A stretch of DNA of 64,000 nucleotides from Sarcocystis neurona (GCA_000727475.1 KL647297.1:3684357-3748356), one strand, 5' to 3'; positions 21,407 through 34,365 are shown, counted from the stretch's first letter. The notes: generated from the sequence alone by a model not told the origin. A program made the numbers and translations.

Positions 21407-24283
21407 ATGGAATGGTGCGCTTTCTGCTGCGGCGACGACGACCGAGAGTACTGGATGAAAGACCGCATCTCCCCAAAAATTGGACTATCAGGTCGGTTCC
21501 CACGGCTGAGGCACATGAATTGTTTCGGACAGACAGCCCGCATCCGCAGAGTGGGATAGTCACGTGCCGTGGCGTAAAGGACACTGTTTCTGAAGGCTGC
21601 ATCTCGTTTTATCGTCTGGTGGTCTGGATAGCCGTGGTGAAAAAACGTCATCCGGTAGTTCAGTGGTTTTTGAGTGTGAACACGACGTGCTTGTGACTGT
21701 GGCAGACGGGTAGAAATGAGTGTGGAAGTACATTTGTGTTCCAGACGAAAGGAAAGGTGTGGATTAAAAAAGGATTAGCGAGAGACTGAGCGAATTACAT
21801 ACCAGTGGCCTGTTTATCGCTTGACAGGAGGACTACATGGGCGTTTGCACATGCAGATGACGACCTTTTGGATTTCCAAAGCGACGAAGGTGAAGTGTCG
21901 TCAACACCAGTCGTTCACCACATTCACCGGAGCCAGCTAGGCCGCCGGTCTGCGGGAGGGCGAGCTGTGGCGAGTGGCTCTGTCGGTTCTCATGCAAGCG
22001 CAAGTAAAGAGCCGTCCAAAGTCCTTAATCGTCTTGGAAGCCGTGCGCACGGCAGCTGTGTGTCTGCTCCTCCCCGCCAAAGCCATGAAAGAGGACCTTC
22101 CAGGTCTATTCGGTCGCGGCATAGTTTGCAGGCTTCCCCGCCGGCAACGGTTCCAAGCGCCGAAGGAGGAGGCCCACGCACAGCAGCAGAAGGGAGTCGA
22201 GTTCCTGGGCCTCCACCTACTAAACTGGCTGCCTTATCTGCGGAAGAGAAGGTGCATCGGATACAAGAGTGACACTGTCCTAATATGCGAAGATAGTTGC
22301 ACTACCAACCCCATGCTCTGTACTTTTGAAGGGGTCTTTTGTGTTCTGTATTGAATCGCTGAAAGCGTGACCGCTGAAAATCTACGTGTGGTAATGCAGA
22401 TATGAAACACACACCGGTGCATGCAAGACTTGAACAGCGCTGATTGGGGAATCCTTAGGGTCAACAGAAGTGCGTTGAGGCGAGCCGTATTCTGGTCGTG
22501 GATACTTTCAGTAAAGTATATCCAAGTCATGGCATGCTACGGTTTAATCTTGCTGAATGAAATAGCCGTTTGTGGGAAAGGGGATATATGGAAAGATCCT
22601 TTCCACGATTTTTCTCGGTCGCGCTCAACACGGTGGGCAGCGGGAAGGGGTTTCGCACTCCATGTTGTGGAAGATGTGAACAGAGCAGGCTGGCATTTAG
22701 CGATTCCGGACCTGGATACGTAAGGGGCGACACTGTGAACTCAACGGCTGTACAACCGTGCTTTTCGCAGCAGTGGCCGTAGTTTTTGCCAAGGTGGCTC
22801 TGTCCAGCAGGTTGATCAGGCATGTTGTTACCTGATTCTTTCTGCCAGGTCGTGACTAGATTGTCCAAGGTGTGAAACTGCACTAACTTTATTGTGTTCG
22901 TGGGATTCGCCTGTTTCTCTTTCTTCTTCAGGAGGAAGAGAAGAAGCGATTACAAGCACTTGTTAAAGAATTTGCGCGAGAGGCAGTGTCTGGTTTTGCC
23001 ATTCGGCTAGTCAACAGTGAAACTGGTGAGACTGTCTACATATGCGGTTGGAAGCTTTGAGATGGGGCTGCTTTTGCTCTGTGTACGGATGGGAGAACAA
23101 CTGTGTCACATGACGCGTGGAATAGAAGTGTGTAGCGTAAGTTTGGTTGTGCAGCATACTTCTAGACCGTTGCTGCTCTCGCGGTACACTCATGCAGCGC
23201 TTTTCCGTTATGCTGCTGGTAGGCGATTGTAACCACGGCGTCACGCATCCGTGTTCTCTTTGTGCAGTTAAGTGGTGGTCCTGTTTGCTGGCCAAGGGCG
23301 CTGATACAGCGTTGGTTCGGAAAGAGCGCGAAGGTCTGATCCTGCGTTGAACGTTGTTGCGTTCCTGTAGCACTATATGGTGAGCCAGACACGGCTGCCT
23401 GTGTGGAGATTAGACAGCTGTATCACTCTAACCCATTCGGCGTGCACGTTTTTTGCAGGCACGCAGAGCGATGCAAAGTTTACGATGGATCGGTTTCTTA
23501 CGGTGAGTTTCGAGAGGTTGCACTCTTACCCGCAGCATCTACTCATTGTTGCTGAAGTGAGGGGAAGCAGAGGCGAATCTGACACCGTTTTCGCCAGCTG
23601 AAACATGTCGTCCAGTGACGTGGTGCAGGGGAGCGTCTGCATGTGAAGCCGCCCGTCTTTGTCACTTGCGCGGTGTTCTGTTGTCGTGAGGGTTTTTCGT
23701 CCCTTCAGGGCATTGAATTAAGTAGTTCAGACGAGGCGGTGGTCCAGTCTGTCTCTTTGAAAATGCAAAATGTGAAGGGAATCTTCAAAGGCGATGCGGC
23801 GGCCTCACGGAGTTCAGAGGCAATAAAAAGTGTGGATCAGCGGCAACTATTGCGTAAGGGCGTTTGAATGCAGCTGTATTATTGGTGCCAGTTTTCTCGT
23901 CCGACTTTAGACATTCAAACAGTAGGTTCGCTCAGCGATGCCTGCACTGCACCGGAACAGCTGCACGTTGAAGCCCGATTTGCGTTTACGCTGTAAATTA
24001 GCGAACTACGTTTCTCCGCAGTGTGCGACTGCGTTGAGATTCAGTTTTCCAAGCGTTTCTGGCATTTCTCGCTCGTTTGTACAGTCCTGGAAACCAGCGA
24101 CGGTCAGTCCAGTGTAATACTTGCCGAAAACCAACCTAAGCGGGATAAGGTCTACACATGTTTGAAAATTCTCAGGTAAGATTTGAAAGATGCACACGTG
24201 AACTGTGTTCTGGGCGGACGGGAATAACACTCTGTGGTGCCGAACTTGTACGTCGCGTACGTTTTCGCAGAGTTTCTGAGTAA
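21407..24283 (+). CDS. ISP-like PH-domain protein (inner membrane complex type), seven exons
   Basis: Exons 21407-21491, 21806-22251, 22932-23025, 23459-23502, 23709-23853, 24022-24175 and 24271-24283 join in phase to give 326 aa ending KILRVSE. The N-terminus MEWCAFCCGDDD carries a Cys-x-x-Cys-Cys cluster fit for S-palmitoylation. Residues ~29-175 are a Ser/Arg/Pro-rich linker. From ~178 comes a helix (EEEKKRLQALVKEFAREAVS) and then PH-like beta strands: GFAIRLVNSETG, KFTMDRFLTGIEL, VQSVSLKMQNVKGIFKGD, CVEIQFSKRFWHFSLVC and a closing helix DKVYTCLKILR. This order matches the PH fold of apicomplexan IMC sub-compartment proteins, which are lipid-anchored to the pellicle. Unlike classical ISPs it has no Gly2 for myristoylation. 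Exon 1 is chosen by phase and the acylation motif; the other joins are strong. Confidence 0.7.
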
Positions 24284-24351
24284 GTCAGTGCTTTCATCGA
24301 AGGCGAGAGGTCGTTCAGCGAGCTGCGGTTGATCGTGGTGTGAGTGTTACA

Positions 24352-25734
24352 TGAAAGGTGACGGTGCAACAGTGATGCCTCAGCTTATGCTTCCTCAGTG
24401 CTCAACATGGTCTTGGTTGTGTGATGGACTGCGTGTGGGGCGGGACTATCTGACGGTGGTCGTGGTCACTTTAGCGACAGCGAGGGCCTGCGAACTCGAC
24501 AGCAGCTGCAGCGCGCACAGCAGATGAAAGAGCATCCTTCTTGGACTACTGTGCCAGCGACGTAAATTGTATACACGATGCATTGTATTTCAGAAGACAG
24601 GGAAGAGGGACTCAGGACAGGAGGCGCGACTGAGGAGGAAGCTGTCGTTTTGAGCAGCACTTTTTTGGAAACACGGTTGAGGGCACGGACCGTGTCAGCA
24701 TGCCCCAGCAACAGCAGCAGAACGAGGGTGGCTCAACAGTTTTGCACCTGAGGGTCTTCAATCAAAGCAAAGAAGGCCTCTTTTCATTCTGGCGGCGTGG
24801 CAAATTATTAACCCCCGTATGAAGGCCCGTAGTTTGATCTACGCGAGGACAGCCTCATGCAGGCATTTCAGTATTTGGTGGCTAGAGGGGTGGTACTGGG
24901 TGGGAAGCATGGAACATCTTTGGATGGTTTCCGATGATGGTTAGTTTCTTGAATGTCCCAAGCCACCCTATGGCGTTCCTGCTATGTAGGTTCGTTGATG
25001 CCGACTGGTGTCCTTTTGTGCCGGCAGACGTCGTAAAGTACACAGCAGAGTTCTTTACCGTGTAATTCGAGCTCTAATCCAGCTACTCGCGCGCAGCAGT
25101 CCTAACACTTGGATGCTGCTGTGGGGTGGCTTGCGCAGTTCAACCAGATGTGTTGAAAGGTAGAAAACGGCTGAGAAAGTAACTTAGGTGCTTTCTGTGG
25201 CTTGTGTTATCTGTGTGAATCGTGTGGAACTCAGCGTTGCGAATGGTCGTCTGCCGTGTCGGAGTCCGCGGTGTTTACTAGAATGGTTTTGTACTGCGCA
25301 GTGTGTTACATTATTAGGGGGTCGTTTAAATTTTATGCGAGTTTTGCCGGAGGCTTATGATGTTGAGATCTGAACCGTTGGCACCAAAGTTCGGAAACCA
25401 CATGTTTTTCTCCACAAAAACACATTTGATTTGTTGTAGATGCGCCAGTGTATCCGGCGAAGCGTGTGTATATGGAACCAACCATGGTTGGAAGCCGGGG
25501 TGTTTAAGTTTACCAGGTATTGGTTTTTCTCGCCGAAGGGGCTGAGGGTGCAGTTGTTTGGTCTCCGTTCTTATGTTTTCCTCCGCCGGTATACAAGATA
25601 AGCTGCTGCCGGGGATCACGGGTGTGCGGGTGGAGCAACGGTTGGCGGTAACCTTACAGCTCTTAGAAAGAATCCGTGGTGTCAACGGAAAAAAGCTGAC
25701 AGGTGTATTTGCAGAGTCGTTGCGTTTTGTATAA
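24352..25734 (+). CDS. Spliced gene of unknown function
   Basis: A chain of protein-like exons on the + strand just after the PH-domain gene. Proposed pieces: a start ATG at 24352; 24475-24561 (SEGLRTRQQLQRAQQMKEHP); 24990-25059 (FVDADWCPFVPADVVKYTAE); an exon from 25302 (CVTLLGGRLNFMRVLPEAYD); an exon from 25440; and a last exon reaching TAA at 25732-25734 (QRLAVTLQLLERIRGVNGKK, then LTGVFAESLRFV). Phases agree for 24475-24561 to 24990-25059 to 25302. Two readings fit 25302-25600: either the Arg/Trp-rich frame at 25440, or a frame reading APVYPAKRVYMEPTMVGSR that joins the last exon at about 25599. The second gives a more natural protein. No family recognised; no signal peptide or TM segment is obvious. 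Confidence 0.45.
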
Positions 25735-28612
25735 GACTCTGTATTTTAAGTGTCTTGGTACGTTTCGTGTTGCATAAGTATAAAGTGGTGTGTGGCGAGG
25801 TGAGCGTGTTTATGGAATACATTGCTGAGAAATTCGTAAACCGCTAAATTGAATTATTGTTGAATAAAGAAGCCCTCTTTTGCGTTCTCACGGTAAGGCT
25901 GCTCCGAATTTGTGATCCACGGATCTGGAGCGAACCGTCCTTCACCGTCGCTTCGATCTTATGGAAGGGATACTTTGGGGGCAGTGCATCGGATGCACTG
26001 TCGAATTCCGTGCACACGTCCCTGCGGTGGCTGTATTATTCGCGGAGTCATATGCCCGCTGGTGGGTTTATTTGTGTACACTTATAGACATGTATGTATC
26101 CGGAGAGAAGGAGGACAACGCGCACAGGGGGTGGGAATATACACTTCAGTGTAAGTGCACCATGAGTAGCACAGGTGTTTTTCTGATTCTATACCCTTGT
26201 CGCGCAATTGTGGCTGTGCCTTCGCTTGTCGTACGCAGGCTTTCTGTGGATATTGCCAAAAAAGATAAAGGCAAGTGATGATGCTTTTCCACAGAGGCTG
26301 GAAGAGAGGGCATGTGAGGGACGCAACAGCGCAGGACTTTTCGATGCAGCGCTGATGCTTCAGCAGGAGTGTGGAACATTGGCCAGGTTTCCCTTTTGCA
26401 GGGGAAACTTCGTCCCAACTGGGATAGCAGCTTTATGGCGACCGCACAGCTGTTGACGAAAACGCAGAACTTTTGTACCCATGCATATTCGAGCATGACT
26501 ACGTCAGCGAGGGTAGTGTGACTTCATGCGCACTCTCGACCTGCTACCCTCTGTGCGTCCACTGCCACTGCGAGGCTCTCTGGCCGCGCAAGTAGGGAGA
26601 AGCCTGGATGCTTCTAACGTGCTTGTCCAATTTAACGGTCATTCAGACCGCGTAGTTATATATACGTGAATGGAACCACGGAATGTGCTGGAGTCTGATT
26701 TCATAGTTAGGCTGCTGGTACAAAGCCGCTTACGTGCGCTCGCAGAAGGGGACTTAGTGTGCTCATGAATTTCTGGCTAGTCTGTACGTTCTGTCGTGCG
26801 GAGCGTACACGCGCGTACACGAGCCAACGTCGCGTGAGAACTGCGCGGGATTGTCGCATTGGGTCGAGGTTTTTTTAGACGGTTTGTACCTCCAGTGCTG
26901 ATCACCAGTGACGGTACCTGCGAAGCCGGGCGGGCTTAGTGGCTGACACCGTCTACTCTCAAGGCCACAAAAGAGGATGTCAGGGAACTGCAAGTTCGAC
27001 AGTGGTCGTCGCCCCGCCTTATGCCGAAGTGTCGCACTCTATTCGCATTGTTCGGTGTGGTCGTAAGCAAACTGAAGCAGCTGCCCCAGTCGAACAGGGC
27101 CGCCAATGTACACAAAACGGAGATCACGTGCTAGCGTATGGGGTGTGTTACCGGTTTAGGCCGTGTACCGGCTGCACTCGAGGGCGAACGGTCGGGGCTA
27201 TCATAACCCATTGTAATACAGGGAGAACCGTAGACCGCACAGTCTTGGATAACCGAGGACTATGATAGTGCGCACGAAAATTGTTTACAGGGGAGAGTTA
27301 CACACGTATGGGTCTCGACGGAGAAAACACACTGCTTGTGACCGCAGGGCTGCGTGGCAGACGAGGAATCCGCTGCGGGTGTTAACGCGATTTGAGCCGT
27401 TCGAGGCCTGTCTGCAACATGAGGAATTTACAGTAAAGCACCGTGCAAGACTACCTGTGGAGCATCGTATAGAAAGTCCGGGGAAAACGCCGGCCACGAG
27501 AATTTTCGATTAATGCTAGCGGGTTAATCTTGCGTTCAGTCACGTGCTCCCCCACACACAGATTTTGTACAGGGTAGCCCCTCCCAAGTAATTACCTTTA
27601 AGAGTGCTTCGTATGGAAAATGATGCATACTGCAGCAGCGCAGTGCGGTGAAGTGTTACGATGTGACTGGTGTGCTGAGTAGCGGCGCATGCAATTTTCT
27701 TCCCCACAATGGCACTGTACCGTGTCTGGGGCTTGCAATCATCTGATATACCCTATAGGATTTGAATGATTAGCTGCTTGTTGAACTGTTCGCGATCTGT
27801 TTCACGAGTCACTCTCAGCCGGATGGCACGTAGGCCGATCGCGGATGTGTGCCCGTACATCCGTATGCGACCACCCCGAAGCGTGCCCCTCTAGGCGCCT
27901 TCGTCGTGAGGAAGACTCAACAAATATGCAAGACAGGTGCTGACCGTCTATCATCTCGCTGTCTGGGCACCAAGGTTAATTCCGCACTGCTAAGCTTTTC
28001 ACAGAGGCGACTACATTTACTCTCGGTACCACCCTGGCGTTCAACTGCATCGGAGGACACCTCTGTGGCGGGTGGATTTCTTACTATTAATGACACGTAT
28101 TTGACGAAGAAGTGAGGGCCGAAAGTGCCGTGGAGAAGACTGACGATATGACCAGTAGATTCTTCATTCACCATTGGCGACGACAACTCAACGGGAAGAA
28201 GTCTCATGGCGTGTGGCGACCACACAATCTGCAACCTTTCGGTCAAACACTGCGAGTACACAAGCTGCGGCATTTTGATCAGACATATATGCCTCAGTGT
28301 GCCGCTAACGCGGGCATGCTATTCTCCTCACGTCTTTTCCGTACTCATTTTCACGTGACTTCCGTCGGCCAACTTATTATGTAGAGTTCACACTCCGGTA
28401 GAGGCCCTACCGTGTGCGCTACGGGCCGTACGGTCTGCGCTACGGGCGGTACGGTCTGCGCTACGGGCCAGCGCGTGAGAAAACGGCGCCAACCCGTCGC
28501 CGCCGTAGTTTTCGTGTGTCACGTCCTTCCCGTGTAGCTCCAGTTCGATGTACGTAGTTTATTTCATGCACGTGTAGTCGAAGATTTTGAGACTTTACTA
28601 ATCGTGTGAGGG
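25735..28612. other. Intergenic, with one unassigned small ORF
   Basis: About 2.9 kb without a supported gene. A + strand ATG ORF at 27262-27513 (83 aa, basic, C-terminus ending ATRIFD) and a minus ORF at 26936-27127 (hydrophobic start) are protein-like but isolated. A 21-bp tandem repeat sits at 28415-28469, just upstream of the dCMP deaminase start, and may lie in its promoter or 5' UTR. Confidence 0.4.
28415..28469. repeat. 21-bp tandem repeat, about 2.6 copies
   Basis: Unit tgcgctacgggcsgtacggt repeated with one substitution per copy, ending tgcgctacgggcc. It lies 144 bp before the ATG of the deaminase gene. Confidence 0.85.
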
Positions 28613-31600
28613 ATGGTCGTGCTTGGCATAGTAGGCCCGCCGCGAAGCGGCAAAAGGAGGTTGGCAGAAGCCCTCTGCACTGAGCATGGCTTTCGCATGT
28701 TGTTTCTTGGAGTGCCGAGTGGGCAGCCTCTAAACGGCTCTGGCCATCCCCACTCAAGCTCGCTACTGCGGGCACAGCGCAGCCAGCGGGGGGAGCAAGA
28801 AAACGAGGGCATCTGCGTTCGTAAGCCTCTTTTCAAATACCCTGTCAGCCACGGTAGCAGACCGGAATACTCCTGTGGAACGCCGATTATCGCTGTAGAT
28901 TATACGCAACTGTTAAAGCACTTTACGCCGCATGCCAATAGGGGCAGGCGAGAGAGCAAGCAGCGGTTCAGTGTAGGAGCACGTTAGTTCGATGCCTTCG
29001 ATTTCCGCTCGAGAATCTACGCAGCGTTAGCGCTACTTAACTGCAGGGGACTTGCCTCTCCAATCAATGCACTTTTTACCCAGGTCATGATGCAGTCCGC
29101 AACGCCGCATGCTGCGTCAAGTGCACCGCTCAGCATTTGCCAACTAGCAAACGCACTTTTTGGAGTTTCTGCGCATGAAACAGGCGACCAAACAAAAGTG
29201 ACGAGCGAAATATGCTGCCAGTAGCCCTGCAGCGGGGAAATGTGCTTCATGGTTCTCAGGAAACCTACGGGCCCTCATAAGCGAGTACGATATGCGTGCA
29301 AAAAAAGGTTCACCAAAGTCGGATGTAACGGCGGGCACCCGCATCTGCGAAGCCGCTGGTAGTGAACGCCACGGCGATGGCAGAAAAGACGGGGACGCGG
29401 GGAGAGAGGTCTGCAAGGCATCTGACTCGAATTCAGAACTGAACACACCCAAGAGGACAACAGATGATTCTGCGTCCGAGATTGTTACGTTTGAGGGGAA
29501 TGTAGACGCTCTGGTGGACTACGGTAGGTGAATTTGCATTATCCAATAACGCAGTAGTTCGTGCATACTACGTTGCGCGCTTTCTGCACCATATGCCAGC
29601 TTCCTCGATACGTCCACTGTTAGTGGACGCCTTCGTACGTGTCACTGAAGTGTCACTCAGCGTCGGCTACTTGCAGCACGGAAATCCAGCGACCCGACAA
29701 ACGCGAGCAGTTCAGGATGACAGCATTATAAGTGACAACGCGTATGAGTTTGCAGACGCTTGTTGTTTTTCGCCCTGACAAGTTCGTGGCAGGCGCCGCT
29801 CGCAGAAAGCGTGGGCACAGTCGTGTTTCGTCCTCCGGTCAAGGAAGACAGTGCAAGCGAACACCTCGCGGCGGCCATTTTTAAATGTCTGCTGTTGGAA
29901 TGCTTTTGCACACAGTGACTCAGCGATGGCGAAACAACTTTGTTGTTCTAGGCTTAACTCGTCTACAGCATGTGCAGGCGCTCCGGTGAGTGAGTCGTAC
30001 TGATCTGTGAATGGCTCGACAAGCACTTGAGGGACGCAGTTCACCGGATACCACACTAACAGCTGCGTAGGGTGCCACTTTTTTCTGTAGAAAGCGAAGT
30101 TCCTGCATCTTCCTTTTACTGTGGAGATGTCATCATGCTACTCGATGAACTCTGATTGCAGTGTCGATTGTATTTCACGTTGTGCTCTCTTATGCCAACT
30201 GTTCCTAGGAAAAGGCCCTTTTTCGCGTTGGTGGCAGTAGAAGTGCCGCTACGAGTTCGTGCGGCTTTCAAGGATGCTCCACAAACACCTGAAGCTTTGC
30301 TACAAGAGATCCTGACAGAGGATGCGGTGGGTGACTGCACTCGTTTCCAATCTGCTCAAAATTTTCAGGGCAGCTTGCGGGTGGAGACTCTGAATGTAGC
30401 ACTGATTTGCATGCACATCAAACTAATGTGCCACTAGCCCGCCTCCGCTTTCCCAGACGGCATGTCAAAGCAAGCCAGAAAACTGAGCCAGACGCCTGAT
30501 TTGAGCTATTCGTTCTTCGACGACTTTTTCGCGGATTAATTACAGGCAGAAGTTGACCAAGGCACCTAACATATTAGTGGGCTACCAGCATTGCGACCCC
30601 GTTCTCCACCCCTGTACGAAAGTTGACAAGGAACGCACACCGAGTGATGGACCCGTCTCTTTAGTTGTGTGTCTGGCCATATTTGTGTGCAGATGTGCTT
30701 CGCTAGTGCGACAGCTGGAGACGAGAAAAGTGACGGTGTCAGAGCGTGTAGGCGGTCAAGCTGTTTGGAAGTTCTCTGTTGTACAACTTGTTGCTGTCGG
30801 TTTCACAGTGCGCGTGAATGGCTACCTGCCCAAGTCTACTTCCCTACTCTAGTCTACTGAGATCGCTTTTGCACTGTCTACAGTGTGGACCTCAATACAC
30901 ATTTGCGCTGCAGATGTCTATTACTCTCGAATAATTAAAACAGGGCGTAATCCTCGCGGACAGCTGTAAAATTCAGGTGCAGACAAGCAGAATGCGGCGC
31001 GCTGATTTATGCTGTAGTAGCACTCATATGATATAGGGTACCTGCTGTCCGTGCTTCGTACACCGTGGGTTCACTGACCCTCTCGGAACAACGTGAAGGA
31101 GCTGAGCTGACAGAGAGCTTCGTCTGAGAGAACCAGGGATGCCTTTTGGTGCAGTATGGAGCCATCCGCAATGGCGCACTGTCCATTAGCTCGTGCAGGC
31201 ATGAAGATTGCTGACGTGCATGTCACGTCCAACGGAGATTTCGAAACCCTTCGAAAAAAGATTTGCCGTGAGTAAACTCCACAGTCGTACTCTGGATCTG
31301 TCACCGGTTTTATGGAGAAAAATGACTGAGGCTTCATAAACGCATCGTCGTGGCCCGAATTTTTAGAGCGGGTCACCGGCAAGGCCTTCACGCGCGCGTG
31401 AGCGGCGGACCTCGTCCTTTGCAGCCGTGGCCTGCCCTTGTAGCGCTAGGTGCACGGATGTGTGCGTGTAAACAGCAAGTTGCATTGTTTAGCAAGATGG
31501 GTCTGAGTTTTGGACCGCGCCGTTTTTGCTCCCCGGTCTCACAGACAGGACTTACAAGGATGCATCAACGGTGTCGTGCGCCGTTGCTGGATAAGCCCTT

Positions 31601-33697
31601 CTTCGCTCAGAGTGCGCGGTTCTATGTGTATTCGTATAAAGTTCCTCTGGTTTGCCTAGCAGGATCCTGGCAGTCGCCGCCTGTTTGCCGCAAACGAATC
31701 ATATCGTTCCTCCAGTTGGCAAACACTGAGAACTGCCTGCGTTCGGGTGAAGTGACTGGCAGTACTGGTGGCTGCGCAGCTGTCAAGGACACCTGCAAAC
31801 CTCTGTAGCTTGTTGAGAACGTTCCGGACGTTAACTTGTGGCCGGTGTGAGCAGTGGAGTGGTTTAACGCATTTCAGGGTGGGGAGAACATTAATGGACT
31901 TGGGGCGTAACACACGTGAGTGCGTCGCTTACTGTGCTGCATCTAATGATCCTGTTCACCGCTGGAGCAGTCATCGTTGCGTGGTGCTGATTTCAGGTTC
32001 CTGGCTGAATGAAGAGCTTGTCCGTCCATCGTGGGACACATATTTTATGCGCATCGCCTTTCTGGCCGCGACGAGGTCTAACTGCATGAAGCGAAGGTTA
32101 GTCAGATCTAACGCTGCACACTCACGTCTCTAGTTGGAAGTTCTGATGCGAAACCTCAGCTTATATATGTACTACGATAATGTTGGCGTGGCTTGTGCGC
32201 CTTTGCCACGCTCATATTGTGTGACACTTCCTTTTTCGACGTATTTAGTACAAGTGCCAACGCCCCCGTGCATTCTCGCATTGCAGCGGTGGCGGCGATG
32301 TTTGTCATGAGAGTGAGAAACGCATCTGCACACGCCATTTTCGAACTTGCATAGTAGACCGACGCTGTTGCAACATTGTGCGTTCCGCAAGCACGTTGTC
32401 CTGCGCGGTGCTGCGTGCAGAGTGGGGGCGCTTGTGGTTCGCCGAAACAGGGTAGGGGTGAAGGTGCACTTACTTAATAAAGTGCTCTTTACGTCGATGC
32501 GCCTGCATTGAATTCAAGTCGACAAGCCGCACCCAAGTCGAATTTTGCTATCATGTTCACAGAAGCGCAGTGTCGAGAAAAACACTTCCACGTTGACACC
32601 ATAAGCTGAGCAGCTACGAGGCTGAATCCATTCCTCGCCTCGTAGAGGTCCGCATTGAATGTTGCTTCATTCCGCCGATATGCGAGCTGTCCGCGTGTCT
32701 CCGCCGCTGTGAGGGGCACACAATATGAATAACAACTGTGCCGTCATGTTCTTCAACTGCCTCCCAAAGTAGGGACCACACAGCCGTCAGCATATCACCA
32801 TGCTCGCAGGCTAAAACCTTTTCTGGCTCCTGTTCTCGCATATGACTTCCAGATCATCGCCACCGGCTACAACGGCACCCCCGCTCAAGCCGAAAATTGC
32901 AAGGATGGAGGCTGCGCACGGTGCAACAATCCCCTGGTATTCCAAGGACGTCGTTTGGAAGCGTGTGAATGCATCCATGCGGAAGTCAATGCTCTCCTCG
33001 AGGCAGGTAGGATTATTGAGGAGCCTGGTTCAGGCACATTCAGACGTCGCGCTTTGTTAGCATGCAACCACGGACTGAATAGCTGCTCGACAGCTGCTAC
33101 GGTCATACAGATTGCTTTTTTAAAATTAGTGCGCCATTTAGGTCCAAAAACTTTGTGCAAACCCACGCTGCCGATTACTTTCGAACTACTTGTGTTTCAT
33201 TATTACTCGTTTTCACAACGGAGCATCTGTACGTCGTCTGGGTGTACTCATCGAAGCACAGTATGAATACCCATAACCTGGTTTCTGACTGAATGCTCAG
33301 GTCGCGATCGTGCTCAAGAGAGCACCCTCTACGTGACGTGCCTTCCCTGTCTGGGTTGCGCAAAACTTGCCGTTCAATGCGTAGGCTTGCGGATCTGCAG
33401 AGGGGACGCCCGTCCCAACAGGCACGGCACCATCTTAGATGGTTTATCGTATAATTCGTATTTAATGGATACTCTATGTATTAGACGACTGTAGCCGTAG
33501 GTCCAATCAGAACAGGGTATGTTTAGGTACGTATTCAAGGGAATAGAGCACTTATGCGGAACTTGGATATAACGTGTTCTCGTGTTTGGTTGCAGCTTGT
33601 CAGAAGCGTGATTTACGCTGAAGAGTACGATAAGACAAGTGGAGCACTCGATCTTTTCAAAAGAGTAAGCGACCTGGTAGTCAACCTACGAGCCTAA
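28613..33697 (+). CDS. DCTD: dCMP (deoxycytidylate) deaminase, ten exons
   Basis: Exons 28613-28982, 29260-29523, 29916-29985, 30209-30326, 31114-31267, 31997-32096, 32249-32312, 32853-33006, 33301-33380 and 33596-33697 join in phase to give 491 aa. It converts dCMP to dUMP for thymidylate synthesis. The zinc-dependent deaminase core is complete: RPSWDTYFM, SNCMKR, TGYNGTP (384-390), an extra Cys cluster CKDGGCARC, HAE (422-424, zinc His and catalytic Glu) and PCLGC (447-451, zinc Cys pair). The N-terminal half resembles the P-loop-like domain of yeast DCD1: GPPRSGK (8-14) is a Walker A without the final Ser/Thr, and VTQRWRNNFVVLGL and KRPFFALVAVEVPL follow. Residues ~50-170 are a low-complexity insert, so it is longer than yeast DCD1 (312 aa). 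The last exon may instead splice at GTAAGC (33665). Joins exon 1/2 and 4/5 are the least certain. Confidence 0.92.
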
Positions 33698-34365
33698 TTG
33701 AGCTCGAAGTCGTGTACACTTGTATATGTCTACACTAGTATGCTCGACTTACGAATATCACAGCCGCCGTGCTAGGTGAGTCACGTCTGCGGCAGTGTCT
33801 CTACTTCGTTGTCAAGCTCGCACCGAACTCGTGTCTGAGTTCGGACCCTGAACTCTGACGGTGTTGCAGATGGGAGTGGAGGTTCACCAATATAATGACC
33901 TTCATCCAGGTGTCCCCGGCGAAATGTTGGCCGTGAGGTGCATTTGAAGCGCCGTAGATTCTCTGCGACCAGCGGAGTACCTTGGTACGCCACGTAATAT
34001 CGAATGATGTGATATGACATGCAGTCGTGTACTGAATTCTACGAGGTATCGAAGGCTACTGTTCAGGCTTGCCTGTACTATTATTTCCCACTTTGAGTGG
34101 TGTACTTTTGAGTTGTAGGCATCCACGTATAACATGCAGACGCGGTGAGCGAGCAGTAGTGACAGCTATGCTGTATCTCGTTTTTCGCAACTGCACAGGA
34201 TTCATTCGGAAACAAGGCCTGCTCTCCGTCGGGGACACTGGAACCACATCCGCTAAACAGAAATGCATGCATTTGATTGTACTCTAGAAAGCCGAGGACG
34301 TTTCCGGCAAAAGTGCGCCGTACGGGACTCGAATGCTGCAGAAATGTAACTGAACTCGCTGAAGC
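33698..34365. other. Intergenic between convergent genes
   Basis: Contains the 3' ends of the deaminase (+) and the 34.4-35.0 kb gene (-). On the minus strand, 34081-34336 after a ctgcag acceptor is open and protein-like (for example GNVLGFLEYNQMHAF), and a second frame from the same acceptor ends early at about 34269; one of them may be the last exon of the minus-strand gene. Confidence 0.4.

Noticed and set aside
24593..24780. Exon after the ttgtatttcag acceptor at about 24592 in the unknown 24.35-25.7 kb gene
   Set aside because: The required phase leads to an early stop, while the acceptor at 24989 fits the phase and gives better protein.
25188..25860. Nuclear copies of mitochondrial cox or cytb fragments, common in coccidian genomes
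   Set aside because: AT/GT-rich intron-like sequence prompted the idea, but none of the conserved cytochrome motifs appear in any frame.
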